DNA from: Nocardioides sp. GY 10113
Lineage (GTDB): Bacteria; Actinomycetota; Actinomycetes; Propionibacteriales; Nocardioidaceae
Length of the DNA: 64,000 nucleotides
Assembly: GCF_004919105.1 (NCBI RefSeq)
Contig: NZ_STGK01000012.1
Span: 62,001-126,000, forward strand
Reading direction: 5' to 3'
Shown here: piece after piece, positions 46,863-55,883 of the stretch
Layout: every line of letters begins with the position of its first letter
Position numbering within the stretch: the first letter of the stretch is position 1
Notes under the pieces: model-generated
Told to the model about the DNA's origin: nothing
The model's database searches: none
The model's input: only the letters and a program-made list of their open reading frames with translations
Translations under genes and position numbers: made by a program

Positions 46863-48113
46863 ATGCGGATCGCCCTGCTGTCCTACCGCAGCAAGACCCA
46901 CGTCGGAGGGCAGGGGGTCTACCTGCGTCACCTCAGCCGAGAGCTGACCGCGCTGGGTCACACCGTCGAGGTCTTCTCGGGGCAGCCCTACCCCGAGCTC
47001 GACGAGGGGGTGGCGCTGACCAAGGTGCCCAGCCTCGACCTCTACCGCGAGCCCGACCCGTTCCGGATCCCCAAGCCGCGCGAGTTCCGCGACCGGTACG
47101 ACCTCCAGGAGTTCGCGATCATGTGCCTGGCCGGTTTCCCCGAGCCGCGCACCTTCGCGCGCCGGGTGACCCGGGTCCTCGAGGAGCGCAAGGGCGACTT
47201 CGACATCGTCCACGACAACCAGGTGCTGGGACACGGGCTGCTCGAGATCGAGGAGCGGGTCGGCGTGCCGATGATCACGACGATCCACCACCCGATCACC
47301 TTCGACCGGCGGATCGACCTGGCCCAGACGAAGAACCCGTGGCGCAAGCTCACCCTGCGCCGCTGGTACGGCTTCCTGCGGATGCAGGCGGCCGTGGCGC
47401 GCCAGGCCCGCTGGATCCTGACCCCGTCGGAGACCTCGAAGCGCGACATCGCCAAGGACTTCGGGGTCGACCCGGCGAAGATGCAGGTGATCCTGCTCGG
47501 CGTCGACGGCAAGTTCGTGCCGCCGACCAAGCCGAGGGTGCCCGGCCGGATCATGGCGATGGCGAGCGCGGACGCCCCGATGAAGGGGATCTCGACGCTG
47601 CTCGAGGCCTTCGCGAAGCTGCGCACCGAGCGCGACGTCGAGCTGGTCCTGGTCACCCGCCCCGCGCCGGGCGGACGCACCGAGCGGCTCATCGACAAGC
47701 TCGGGATCGGCGACTCCGTCCGGTTCGCCAGCGGGCTGACCGACGAGGAGCTCGTCGACCTGATGGGCTCGGCCGAGGTTGCCTGCGTCCCGTCGCTCTA
47801 CGAGGGCTTCTCCCTGCCCACCGCGGAGCTGATGGCGTGCGCGACGCCGCTCGTGGTCTCGCGCGCCGGTGCCATCCCCGAGGTGGTCGGCGCCGACGGC
47901 GAGTGCGCGGACCTGGTCACCCCCGGCGACGTCGGCGAGCTGTTCACCGCGCTCGAGCGGATGCTCGACGACCCCGAGCGACGCGCCCGGATGGGTGCCG
48001 CCGGCCGCGCCCGCGTCGAGGAGCACTTCAGCTGGCGCGCGGTGGCCGAGAAGGTCGCCGAGGCCTACCAGCACGTGATCGACGACTTCACCAGCGAGAA
48101 GGAGAGCCACTGA
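46863..48113 (+). CDS. Glycosyltransferase family 4
   Basis: 416 residues, GT-B fold. The acceptor domain starts MRIALLSYRSKTHVGGQGVY. The donor domain holds VPSLYEGFSLPTAELMACAT, the E-x7-E motif region of GT4, and VTPGDVGELFTALERML. It should transfer a sugar from a nucleotide donor to an unknown acceptor. ATG 46863 has GGGAGGAG upstream. The next gene starts at its stop (TGATG), and the four genes to 50726 look like one functional group. Neither sugar nor acceptor can be read. Confidence 0.85.
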   Translation: MRIALLSYRSKTHVGGQGVYLRHLSRELTALGHTVEVFSGQPYPELDEGVALTKVPSLDLYREPDPFRIPKPREFRDRYDLQEFAIMCLAGFPEPRTFARRVTRVLEERKGDFDIVHDNQVLGHGLLEIEERVGVPMITTIHHPITFDRRIDLAQTKNPWRKLTLRRWYGFLRMQAAVARQARWILTPSETSKRDIAKDFGVDPAKMQVILLGVDGKFVPPTKPRVPGRIMAMASADAPMKGISTLLEAFAKLRTERDVELVLVTRPAPGGRTERLIDKLGIGDSVRFASGLTDEELVDLMGSAEVACVPSLYEGFSLPTAELMACATPLVVSRAGAIPEVVGADGECADLVTPGDVGELFTALERMLDDPERRARMGAAGRARVEEHFSWRAVAEKVAEAYQHVIDDFTSEKESH

Positions 48114-48907
48114 TGCTGACCGTCGACTTCGACCGTCTCGGCCTGCGCCCGGGGGACCGGGTGCTCGACATGGGCGCCGGTGCCGGACGGCACAGCTTCG
48201 AGATGTACCGACGCGGCGCGGACGTGATCGCGTTCGACCTCGACGCCGACGAGCTGGCCGGGGTGAAGGACCTCTTCGTGGCGATGGCCGAGGCCGGCGA
48301 GGTGCCGGCCGGGGCCGAGGCCGACGTCAAGCAGGGCGACGCGCTGGCGCTGCCGTTCGCGGACGGCGAGTTCGACCGGATCGTCGCCGCGGAGGTGCTG
48401 GAGCACATCCACGCCGACGTCGACGCCATCAAGGAGCTGGTCCGGGTGCTGCGCCCCGGCGGCACGTTGGCGATCTCGGTGCCCCGGTGGCTGCCGGAGG
48501 TCATCAACTGGAAGCTGTCGGCCGACTACCACAACGCGACCGGCGGCCACATCCGCATCTACACCGACCACGAGCTGATCGACAAGGTCACCAAGGCCGG
48601 CCGGTTCAACGACGGCACGCCCGGCGACGCGATGGTCTTCGAGGGCAAGGAGTACACCCACGGCCTGCACGCGCCGTACTGGTGGATCAAGTGCGCGGTG
48701 GGCGTCGAGAACGACGAGCACCCGCTGGCCAAGGCGTACCACAAGCTCCTGGTCTGGGAGATCATGAAGCAGCCCAAGGCGCTGCGGTGGGCGGGCAAGG
48801 TGCTCGACCCGATGATCGGCAAGAGCATGGTGCTCTACTTCCGCAAGCCGCTCGACGCCGAGCGCGCCGACCATCGGGACGTGCTGGGGGCCGCCGATGC
48901 CGGCTGA
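48113..48907 (+). CDS. Class I SAM-dependent methyltransferase
   Basis: 264 residues. The SAM-binding motif I is DRVLDMGAGAGRHSFEMYRR near residue 20. Acidic loop VIAFDLDADEL, then GDALALPFADGEFDRIVAAE and LRPGGTLAISVPRW follow the Methyltransf_11 pattern. The C-terminal part (HGLHAPYWWIKCAVGVEND) is not part of that domain. ATG shares a base with the glycosyltransferase stop. It probably methylates the product or acceptor of that enzyme. Confidence 0.85.
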   Translation: MLTVDFDRLGLRPGDRVLDMGAGAGRHSFEMYRRGADVIAFDLDADELAGVKDLFVAMAEAGEVPAGAEADVKQGDALALPFADGEFDRIVAAEVLEHIHADVDAIKELVRVLRPGGTLAISVPRWLPEVINWKLSADYHNATGGHIRIYTDHELIDKVTKAGRFNDGTPGDAMVFEGKEYTHGLHAPYWWIKCAVGVENDEHPLAKAYHKLLVWEIMKQPKALRWAGKVLDPMIGKSMVLYFRKPLDAERADHRDVLGAADAG

Positions 48908-50030
48908 GCCCGAGGTCCCGCTCGCCCGCATCCCGTACGTCGACGGCCTGCTCAGCGCGCAGCAGGTGGCCGACACCGCCGCCGCCATCGCCGCCATGCA
49001 GGAGCCCTGGGGCGCCGTGCCGTGGACCGTCGGCGAGCACGTCGACATCTGGAACCACGTCGAGGCCGCGATGGCGATGCTGATCGGCGGCCAGGTCGAG
49101 GCCGCCGAGCGCGCCTACGCGTGGGTGCCGACGATGCAGCGTGCCGACGGCTCCTGGCCGATGAAGATCGTCGACGGCAAGCCCGAGGACGAGCGCGGCG
49201 AGGTCAACATGTCGGCGTACTTCGCCGTCGGCGTGTGGCACCACTGGCTGGTGCGCCGGGACATCGCCTTCGTCCAGCGCTACTGGCCCTCGGTCCGCGC
49301 CGGGCTCGACTTCGTGGTCAGCCTCCAGCAGCCGTTCGGCGGCATCCAGTGGACGCCGGTCGACGACTTCTGCCTGCTCACCGGCAACTCGAGCATCTAC
49401 CACTCGCTGCGCGCCGGTGTCGCGCTGGCCGAGCTGATGGACGACCCGCAGCCGGAGTGGGAGCTGGCCGGCGGCCGCCTCGGTCACGCCATCCGCAGCC
49501 ACCGCGACGCGTTCGCTGACAAGTCGACGTACTCGATGGACTGGTACTACCCGGTGCTCGGCGGTGCCGTGCGCGACGAGCAGGCGCACGCGCTGCTCGC
49601 CGAGCGGTGGGACGACTTCGTGGTGCCCGGGCTGGGCATCCACTGCGTCGACACCAATCCGTGGGTGACCGGCGCGGAGACCTGCGAGCTGGCGATGGCG
49701 CTGGACAACCTCGGCGAGACCGAGCGCGCCCGGAGGCTGGTCTCCGACGTGCAGCACCTGCGCGAGGACGACGGCCGGTACTGGACGGGTTGGGTCTACG
49801 ACGACCCGCGCCGCCCGTCACCGAGCGACGAGCCCCGCAACGTGCACTGGCCGGTCGAGCACACCACCTACACCGCCGCCGCCGTGCTCCTCGCCGTCGA
49901 CGCGCTGGGGGAGACCTACGGTCACGCGACGGCCGGCTCGGGCATCATGCGCGGCACCTCCCTGGCGCGTCACTTCGAGGAGATCGCGCTGGAGTGCGGC
50001 TGCCTAGCGGGGGAGAGCGTCGCCCGCTGA
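48897..50030 (+). CDS. Terpene-cyclase/prenyltransferase-fold (alpha-toroid) protein
   Basis: 377 residues rich in alpha-toroid signatures: QRADGSWPMKIVDG is the QW-like repeat of squalene-cyclase/prenyltransferase folds, and WYYPVLGGAVRDEQAHALLA and WPVEHTTYTAAAVLLAVDAL are similar helical pairs. Annotators usually call such proteins prenyltransferase, but six-hairpin glycosidases share the fold. No DDxxD or DxDD motif is visible, so catalysis is uncertain. It overlaps the methyltransferase gene by 11 bases. Confidence 0.6.
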   Translation: MPAEPEVPLARIPYVDGLLSAQQVADTAAAIAAMQEPWGAVPWTVGEHVDIWNHVEAAMAMLIGGQVEAAERAYAWVPTMQRADGSWPMKIVDGKPEDERGEVNMSAYFAVGVWHHWLVRRDIAFVQRYWPSVRAGLDFVVSLQQPFGGIQWTPVDDFCLLTGNSSIYHSLRAGVALAELMDDPQPEWELAGGRLGHAIRSHRDAFADKSTYSMDWYYPVLGGAVRDEQAHALLAERWDDFVVPGLGIHCVDTNPWVTGAETCELAMALDNLGETERARRLVSDVQHLREDDGRYWTGWVYDDPRRPSPSDEPRNVHWPVEHTTYTAAAVLLAVDALGETYGHATAGSGIMRGTSLARHFEEIALECGCLAGESVAR

Positions 50031-50726
50031 GCCGGCGGTGCGCTCGAGGATCCGCATCGAGCCGACCGCGGCCACCTCGGTGAAGTGGCCGCTCGCCAGC
50101 GCGGGCAGGTAGATCTGCTCGTACGGCGGGCGGCCGCCCTCGGCCGGGTCCTCGAAGACGTCGTGGATCGCCAGGTAGCCGCCGGCCTGGACCCAGCGCG
50201 GCCAGGACTCGAAGTCGTCGCGCGCCGGCTGCTCGCCGTGGCCGCCGTCGATGAAGAGCAGCGACAGCGGCGTGCGCCAGTGCGCCGCGACGGCCGCGGA
50301 CCGCCCGACGACCGCGATCACGTGCTCCTCCAGGTCGGCGCGGGCGATCGTCCTGCGGAAGACCGGGAGGGTGTCCATCCGGTCGAACTCGGGGTCCACC
50401 AGGCTGCTGTCGTGGTGCTCCCAGCCCGCCTGGTTCTCCTCGGAGCCGCGGTGGTGGTCGACGGTGAAGACCGTCGCCGGCCGCGCCGGATCGCCGCTCC
50501 TCTCTCGGGTCATCTCGCGGGTCACCTCGCGGGCGGCCGCGCCCAGGTAGACCCCCGACTTGCCGCAGTAGGTGCCGACCTCGAGCGCGGGCCCGTGCGG
50601 GAGCCGCGCTCGCGCGGCCCGGTGCAGCAGCTCACCCTCGTCCTCGGGCATGAAGCCCTTGGCGTCGCGGGCGTGGGCGAGCAGGTCGGCGGGCATCCGG
50701 ATGTCGGGCAGCGGGATCATCGGCAC
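50004..50726 (-). CDS. Class I SAM-dependent methyltransferase (CmcI/Methyltransf_24-like)
   Basis: 240 residues. GPALEVGTYCGKSGVYLGAA is the SAM site. TVFTVDHHRGSEENQAGWEH and SLLFIDGGHGEQPARDDFES, with a metal-binding-type Asp/His cluster, fit sugar O-methyltransferases of the CmcI/MycE kind. Start GTG 50726 is set by TAGAGT 7 bases upstream (50739-50734 on the minus strand); ATG 50720 is the alternative. The 3' end overlaps the toroid gene by 27 bases, convergently. The KstR site at 50747 lies in its -35 region. Confidence 0.8.
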   Translation of the reverse strand: MPMIPLPDIRMPADLLAHARDAKGFMPEDEGELLHRAARARLPHGPALEVGTYCGKSGVYLGAAAREVTREMTRERSGDPARPATVFTVDHHRGSEENQAGWEHHDSSLVDPEFDRMDTLPVFRRTIARADLEEHVIAVVGRSAAVAAHWRTPLSLLFIDGGHGEQPARDDFESWPRWVQAGGYLAIHDVFEDPAEGGRPPYEQIYLPALASGHFTEVAAVGSMRILERTAGSAGDALPR

Positions 50727-50746
50727 GCGCCTCACTCTAGTAGTGT

Positions 50747-50762
50747 TAGAACACGTTCTACT
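50747..50762. promoter_or_regulatory. KstR operator between methyltransferase and acyl-CoA dehydrogenase genes
   Basis: TAGAACACGTTCTA (50747-50760) is a perfect, symmetric KstR site. TCTACT (50757-50762) begins at operator position 11 and drives the plus-strand dehydrogenase. The site also sits just upstream of the divergent TAGAGT -10 of the methyltransferase, so both genes may respond. Confidence 0.9.
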
Positions 50763-50802
50763 TCGGTCCCCGGTGGCCGCGTGTCGACGCGAAGGAGCCC
50801 GC

Positions 50803-52836
50803 ATGTCCCTCGGCATCAGCGACGAGCAGGTCGAGCTCGCCAGCACCCTGCGCAAGTGGGCGGCGAGCCTCGGCCCGATCGAGGCCGCCCGCGCGTCCGA
50901 GGGCGAGGTCGCGGCCCGCTTCGACGAGCAGTGGACGGCCATCGAGGAGATGGGGCTGCACGCGATCGCCCTGCCCGAGTCGGCCGGCGGTGGCGGTGGC
51001 TCGGTGCTCGACCAGGCCGTCGCCCTCGAGGCCTGCGCCCACGAGCTGCTGCCCGGGGGGCTGCTCGGTGCCGCCGTCGGCGGGCTGCTCACCGGCCGCC
51101 CCGGTCGGTACGGCGTGCAGGTCGGCGACGTGGTCTGGGACGGCGGCACCGCCGCCGAGCCGCTGCTCGCCGACGGCGCCGTGGCCGGCACCCCGGCGCT
51201 CGGTATCGACCTCAGTGCCCGGCACGCGGGCGCCTCCGGCGCCTCCGACGACGCCCGCCGGCGCCGGCTCGCGGTCACCCTGGCCGCCGCCGAGGCGGCC
51301 GGCGTGGCCCGGTGGTGCCTGGAGACCGCCGTCGACTACGCCAAGGTCCGCGAGCAGTTCGGGCGCAAGATCGGCGCGTTCCAGGCGATCAAGCACCTCT
51401 GCGCCCAGATGCTGGAGACCGCCGAGGCCGTCACCGCCGCCGCCTGGGACGCGGCCGCGGCCGCCGACGGCGAGGACCAGGACCAGTGGGCCTTCGCCGT
51501 CGACGTCGCCCAGGCGACCTGCTTCGACGGAGCCGTGGCGGTGGCCAAGGACTGCATCCAGGTGCTCGGCGGGATCGGCTTCACCTACGAGCACGACGCC
51601 CATCTCTACCTGCGGCGTGCGCTGAGCGTGCGCGCGCTGGCCGGCTCCGCCGACGCCGCGGCGGAGAGGCTCACCGCGGCGGCCGTCGGCGGCGTACGGC
51701 GCCGGGTGGACGTCGACCTCGAGGGCCGCGACGAGGCGGTCCGACCGCAGGTCCGCGCGACGGTCGAGGGGATCGCGGGGCTCGCCGAGGACCAGCGCCG
51801 CGCGGCGCTGGTCGAGTCGGGCTACCTGACCCCGCACTGGCCCGCGCCGTACGGGCTCGGCGCCGATCCGACCACCCAGATCGTGATCGACCAGGAGCTC
51901 GCGCGGGCCGGCGTGACCCGACCCGACCTCGTGATCGCCGGCTGGGCGGTGCCCACGATCCTGACCCACGGCACCGACGCGCAGCGCGAGCGGTTCGTCC
52001 GCCCCTCGCTGCTCGGTGACCTGATCTGGTGCCAGCTCTTCTCCGAGCCGGGCTCCGGCTCCGACCTCGCCTCGCTGCGGACCAAGGCGGTGCGGGTCGA
52101 GGGTGGCTGGTCGCTGACCGGGCAGAAGGTGTGGACCTCGATGGCCGAACGCGCCGACTGGGGGATCTGCCTGGCCCGGACCGACCCGGACGCCCCGCAG
52201 CACCAGGGCATCACCTACTTCCTGGTCGACATGCGCTCGGCCGGCATCGAGGTCCGGCCGCTACGCGAGATCACCGGCGAGGCGCTGTTCAACGAGGTCT
52301 TCCTGGACGACGTCTTCGTGCCCGACGAGTGCGTGGTCGCCGAGCCGGGCGACGGCTGGCGGCTGGCCCGCACCACCCTCGCCAACGAGCGGGTGGCGAT
52401 GGCCAGCGCGCGGCTGACCAAGAGCGTCGAGCGCGCGGTGGCGCTGGCCGCCGCCGGCGGGCTGGACCCGGTGCAGCGGGTGGCCGTCGGTCACCAGGTG
52501 GCGCTGGCCACGGTGTGTGGCCTGCTCGGGGTGCGCACCACCCTGAGGGCCCTCGGTGGGCGTGGCCCGGGTGCGGAGTCCAGCGTGGCCAAGCTGCTCG
52601 GCGTACGGAGTCGTCAGGAGTCGTCCGAGCTGGTGGTGCAGCTCCAGGGCGAGGCCCTGGCCCTGCTGGCGGGCGTGGGTCGCGACGCCGACGCCGAGCC
52701 GGGCGCCGAGCCGGGCGCCGAGCTGGGGGCCGACGTCTGGGAGCAGCTCAACACCCGCTGCCTCTCCATCGCCGGCGGCACCACGCAGATCCTGCGCAAC
52801 GTGGCGGGCGAGCGGATCCTCGGCCTCCCGCGCTGA
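50803..52836 (+). CDS. Fused two-domain acyl-CoA dehydrogenase, FadE34-like
   Basis: 677 residues holding two acyl-CoA dehydrogenase modules: about 1-305 (LGISDEQVELASTLRKWAAS ... VLGGIGFTYEHDAHLYLRRA) and about 310-677 (WCQLFSEPGSGSDLASLRTK, TTLANERVAM, SIAGGTTQILRNVAGERILG). Steroid ACADs are normally alpha2beta2 heterotetramers; single-chain fusions such as FadE34 do the same job. It probably dehydrogenates a C24-C27 steroid acyl-CoA. The ribosome-binding site GAAGGAG and the KstR promoter at 50757 support this start. The 3' end enters a 22-bp array. Confidence 0.85.
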   Translation: MSLGISDEQVELASTLRKWAASLGPIEAARASEGEVAARFDEQWTAIEEMGLHAIALPESAGGGGGSVLDQAVALEACAHELLPGGLLGAAVGGLLTGRPGRYGVQVGDVVWDGGTAAEPLLADGAVAGTPALGIDLSARHAGASGASDDARRRRLAVTLAAAEAAGVARWCLETAVDYAKVREQFGRKIGAFQAIKHLCAQMLETAEAVTAAAWDAAAAADGEDQDQWAFAVDVAQATCFDGAVAVAKDCIQVLGGIGFTYEHDAHLYLRRALSVRALAGSADAAAERLTAAAVGGVRRRVDVDLEGRDEAVRPQVRATVEGIAGLAEDQRRAALVESGYLTPHWPAPYGLGADPTTQIVIDQELARAGVTRPDLVIAGWAVPTILTHGTDAQRERFVRPSLLGDLIWCQLFSEPGSGSDLASLRTKAVRVEGGWSLTGQKVWTSMAERADWGICLARTDPDAPQHQGITYFLVDMRSAGIEVRPLREITGEALFNEVFLDDVFVPDECVVAEPGDGWRLARTTLANERVAMASARLTKSVERAVALAAAGGLDPVQRVAVGHQVALATVCGLLGVRTTLRALGGRGPGAESSVAKLLGVRSRQESSELVVQLQGEALALLAGVGRDADAEPGAEPGAELGADVWEQLNTRCLSIAGGTTQILRNVAGERILGLPR

Positions 52837-52946
52837 CCGCCGACGCGGGCCTGGGGCACCGCCGACCCGGGCCTTGGGCGCCCTCGACCCGTGGCTTGGG
52901 CGCCCCCGACCCGGCGGTTGAGGGCCGGTCGAACCGGCAGCCACGG
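52837..52946. repeat. 22-bp repeat array B, left arm (4 units plus a degenerate fifth)
   Basis: Units of exactly 22 bases start at 52837, 52859, 52881, 52903 and 52925, with core CCGACCCGGGCCTTGGGCG. The first begins immediately after the dehydrogenase stop. Orientation is opposite to the right arm. Confidence 0.85.
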
Positions 52947-52955
52947 CTCATGGAT

Positions 52956-53087
52956 GGTGCCTGAGCCCCAGCTGGGCGGGGCCTGAGCCCCGGCTCGGCG
53001 GCGCCTCAGCCCCGGCTCGGCTGTGCCTGACTGCCGGCTGGGCGGTGCCTGAGGCCCGGCTCGGCGGTGCCTGACCCACGGCTCGCG
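52956..53087. repeat. 22-bp repeat array B, right arm (6 exact-length units)
   Basis: Units at 52956, 52978, 53000, 53022, 53044 and 53066, each 22 bases and starting GGTGCCTGAGCCCCGG or close variants. Units 4-6 and part of unit 3 are inside the lipase gene, whose stop (53006-53008) is in unit 3. The family is shared with 20430-20623. Confidence 0.88.
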
Positions 53088-54313
53088 CGGTGGGTGTTCC
53101 AGTGCCAGTGCAGGTACCGGTCGATCGCCCGGACCACGTGCGCCGAGCGGATCGAGGGGAAGAGGTCGAAGGCGTGCTGGGCGCCCGGGAGCTCGGCGTA
53201 GACGACGCTGCGTCGCGACGTCTCCCGGAGCCGAGCCACGAAGGCGCGGGCCTGGCGGACGTCGACCAGGGTGTCCGAGGCGCCGTGCAGGACGAAGAAG
53301 TCCGGGGCGTCCTCGGTCACCCGCAGCAGCGGTGAGGCCGCCTCGAAGACCTCGGGTGAGTCGGCGAAGCTGGTCTGCATGACCTTCGGCGCGAGGAACC
53401 TGTCCCGGGTCTGCAGCACCCGGGGGATGCCGGTGGCGCCGGCCAGGTCGTACACCCCGTAGTGCGGTACGGCGGCCTGGACCGTCGTGTCCGCGTCCTC
53501 GAAGCCGGGCTGGAACGCCGGGTCGTTGGCCGTGAGCGCGGCGAGCGCGGTGAGGTGGCCGCCGGCGGAGCCGCCGGTGATCACCACGTAGTCGGGGTCG
53601 CCCCCGTACTCGGCGATGTTCGCCCGCACCCAGGCGATCGCTGCCTTGACGTCGACGATCTGTGCCGGCCACGGGGAGCGGGGTGCCAGTCGGTAGTTGA
53701 TCGCCACGCAGACCCAGCCCTTGGCGGCCAGGTGCTGCATCAGCGGGAGTCCCTGCTGCTCCTTCTCCCCGATCGTCCACGCGCCGCCGTGCACCTGCAG
53801 CAGCACCGGGGCGCCGGAGGCGGGCGTCAGCGTCGAGGTGTAGATGTCGAGCAGCCCGCGCTTGCCGTGCGCCGCGTCGTAGGCGACGTCGCGCAGCACC
53901 TGGACGCCGGCGCGGCGGCGCGCACGGCCGTACGCGAACGGGTTGGCGATCGAGCGCCACGGGGTGGCCAGGTCGGCCGGCGTCGGCGCCGCGTCCAGCT
54001 GCTCGGCGTAGTCGATCCCGAGCCCCTCGGTCAGGGCCTCCTCCGCGGCGGCGCCGACCTGCCGGCTCTGCCGGATCAGGTAGGCCAGCCCGGCCGCGGA
54101 GGCGCCGGCGAGGGCGAGCCCGCGCGTGTCGCGGCGGCGGCCCGTGGCGTGCAGCGCCGCGTCGGCCACGGTGAGCCCCAGCAGGTGCGGGGCGAGCTCT
54201 CCGGTCAGCCACCCGGCGAAGAAGGCGGGGATGCCGGTACGGAAGCCGGACAGGGGGCGGATCGCGTTGGCGGTGAGGGCCGCGGTGAGGAGCTGTCGCC
54301 CGACGAATCCCAT
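53006..54313 (-). CDS. Alpha/beta-hydrolase (HSL-type esterase/lipase)
   Basis: 435 residues. Oxyanion motif HGGAW at 175-179, nucleophile GGSAGG at 247-252 (Ser249), Asp in HGASDTLVD and His in GAQHAFD complete the triad. The N-terminal 100 residues include hydrophobic stretches, as in mycobacterial LipC/LipI-like membrane esterases. It hydrolyses acyl esters of unknown kind. The last 27 or so residues (from SRGSGTAEPG) are encoded by the 22-bp array and are unlikely to be part of the fold. Confidence 0.85.
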   Translation of the reverse strand: MGFVGRQLLTAALTANAIRPLSGFRTGIPAFFAGWLTGELAPHLLGLTVADAALHATGRRRDTRGLALAGASAAGLAYLIRQSRQVGAAAEEALTEGLGIDYAEQLDAAPTPADLATPWRSIANPFAYGRARRRAGVQVLRDVAYDAAHGKRGLLDIYTSTLTPASGAPVLLQVHGGAWTIGEKEQQGLPLMQHLAAKGWVCVAINYRLAPRSPWPAQIVDVKAAIAWVRANIAEYGGDPDYVVITGGSAGGHLTALAALTANDPAFQPGFEDADTTVQAAVPHYGVYDLAGATGIPRVLQTRDRFLAPKVMQTSFADSPEVFEAASPLLRVTEDAPDFFVLHGASDTLVDVRQARAFVARLRETSRRSVVYAELPGAQHAFDLFPSIRSAHVVRAIDRYLHWHWNTHRASRGSGTAEPGLRHRPAGSQAQPSRG

Positions 54314-54400
54314 GGATGGACTCTAGTGCGATCGTCCGCGGCCCTTGCAACAACTTCTGGGCCCCGCGATGATTCGGCGCACCGAGCGAGGAGTGGGTCG

Positions 54401-55843
54401 ATGGAGCGTCTGAGTGGGCTGGATGCGAGCTTCCTGTATCTGGAGACGCCGGCGCAGCTGATGCACGTCTGCGCGGTGCTGGTCATCGACCCGAGCACGA
54501 TGCCGGAGCCGTACTCGTTCCCACGCTTCCAGCGTGCCCTGGACGCACGGGTGCGGGGGCTGCCGACCTTCCTGCGCAAGATCCGCGGCGTGCCGCTCGG
54601 GCTGGACCACCCGGTCTGGGTCGAGGACCGCAACTTCGACATCGAGCGTCACCTGCACCGGCTGGCGCTCCCGACGCCGGGCGGCTACGCCGAGCTGATG
54701 GAGCTGGCGGCGCACTTCGCGTCGCTGCCGCTGGACCGGTCGCGCCCGCTCTGGGAGATGTGGGTGATCGAGGGCTACACCCCGGACCCCGGTGGCGGCG
54801 AGCGGATCGCGGTCCTGGTCAAGAGTCACCACGCGACGGTGGACGGGGTCTCCGGGGCCAACCTGCTCTCACACCTGTGCGCCCTCGAGCCGGACGCGGA
54901 GTTCCTGAGCGTCGAGGAGCGTCCCCTCGGCGGCGACCCCACGCGGGGGGCGCTGCTGGGGCGTGCCGTGATCGACACCGTGACCAAGCCGCTGAACCTG
55001 GTGCGGGTGATCAAGCCCTCGGTGTCGTTCATCGCGAACACCATCGGGCGGGCCCGCGAGGGCACCGCGATGGCCGCGCCGTTCTCGGCGCCGCGCACCG
55101 CGTTCAACGGGATCATCACCGGGCGCCGCGCGATCGCGCTGGCCGACCTGTCGCTCGACGAGATCCGGGAGGTCAAGCGCGACAGCGGCGCGACGGTGAA
55201 CGACGTCGTGCTCACCATCGTGGGCGGCGCCCTGCGGGCCTACCTCGAGGGCCGCGGCGAGCTGCCGGACACCACCCTCCTGGCCGCGGTGCCGGTCAGC
55301 GTCCGCGAGGCCTCGAACCGGGCGGAGGGTGCGAACAAGGTCTCGGCCCTCTTCTGCAAGCTGGGCACCGACCTCGGCGACCCGCTGGAGCGGCTGCGGC
55401 TCCTCGCGGAGCGGAACCGGTACGCCAAGGAGCACCACGACGCCATCGGCGCCGACACCCTGCAGGACTGGGCCGAGTTCGCCGCGCCGCGCACCTTCGG
55501 GCTCGCGGTGCGTGCCTACGCGGCGCTCCGGCTGCCGGAGAAGCACCCGGTGGTGCACAACCTGGTGGTCTCCAACGTGCCGGGCCCGCCGATCCCGCTC
55601 TACTTCATGGGCGGGCGGATCGAGGGGCTCTACCCGCTCGGGCCGGTCTACCACGGCTCCGGGCTCAACATCACGGTGATGTCGAACGCCGGCCGGGTGC
55701 ACGTCGGCGCGATCGCGTGCCGGGAGTCGGTGCCCGACGTCGAGACGCTGGTCCGCGAGTTCCCGCGCGAGCTCGAGCGCCTGCGCAAGGAGGTCGCCGA
55801 GCGCGGCGCCGAGGACCGGGCCGAGGACCAGGTCGAGGAGTGA
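54401..55843 (+). CDS. Wax ester synthase/diacylglycerol acyltransferase (WS/DGAT)
   Basis: 480 residues. The catalytic HHxxxDG is His143-His144-Ala-Thr-Val-Asp148-Gly149. ERLSGLDASFLYLETP at the N-terminus and VSNVPGPPIPLYFMGGRIEG near the C-terminus are characteristic of the actinobacterial Tgs family. It acylates diacylglycerol or fatty alcohols with acyl-CoA, storing lipid. Location in a sterol cluster suggests storage of side-chain-derived acyl units; that is inference. Ribosome-binding site GAGGAG is slightly distant (9-10 bases). Confidence 0.92.
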   Translation: MERLSGLDASFLYLETPAQLMHVCAVLVIDPSTMPEPYSFPRFQRALDARVRGLPTFLRKIRGVPLGLDHPVWVEDRNFDIERHLHRLALPTPGGYAELMELAAHFASLPLDRSRPLWEMWVIEGYTPDPGGGERIAVLVKSHHATVDGVSGANLLSHLCALEPDAEFLSVEERPLGGDPTRGALLGRAVIDTVTKPLNLVRVIKPSVSFIANTIGRAREGTAMAAPFSAPRTAFNGIITGRRAIALADLSLDEIREVKRDSGATVNDVVLTIVGGALRAYLEGRGELPDTTLLAAVPVSVREASNRAEGANKVSALFCKLGTDLGDPLERLRLLAERNRYAKEHHDAIGADTLQDWAEFAAPRTFGLAVRAYAALRLPEKHPVVHNLVVSNVPGPPIPLYFMGGRIEGLYPLGPVYHGSGLNITVMSNAGRVHVGAIACRESVPDVETLVREFPRELERLRKEVAERGAEDRAEDQVEE

Positions 55844-55883
55844 CCTGCCTTCCCGATGGGCGGGAGGCATCGCGGCAACTAAC

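Noticed and set aside
53462..54400. Plus-strand open frame joined upstream of the WS/DGAT gene
   Set aside because: It is antisense to the lipase gene; the WS/DGAT family N-terminus (ERLSGLDASFLYLE) begins at ATG 54401.
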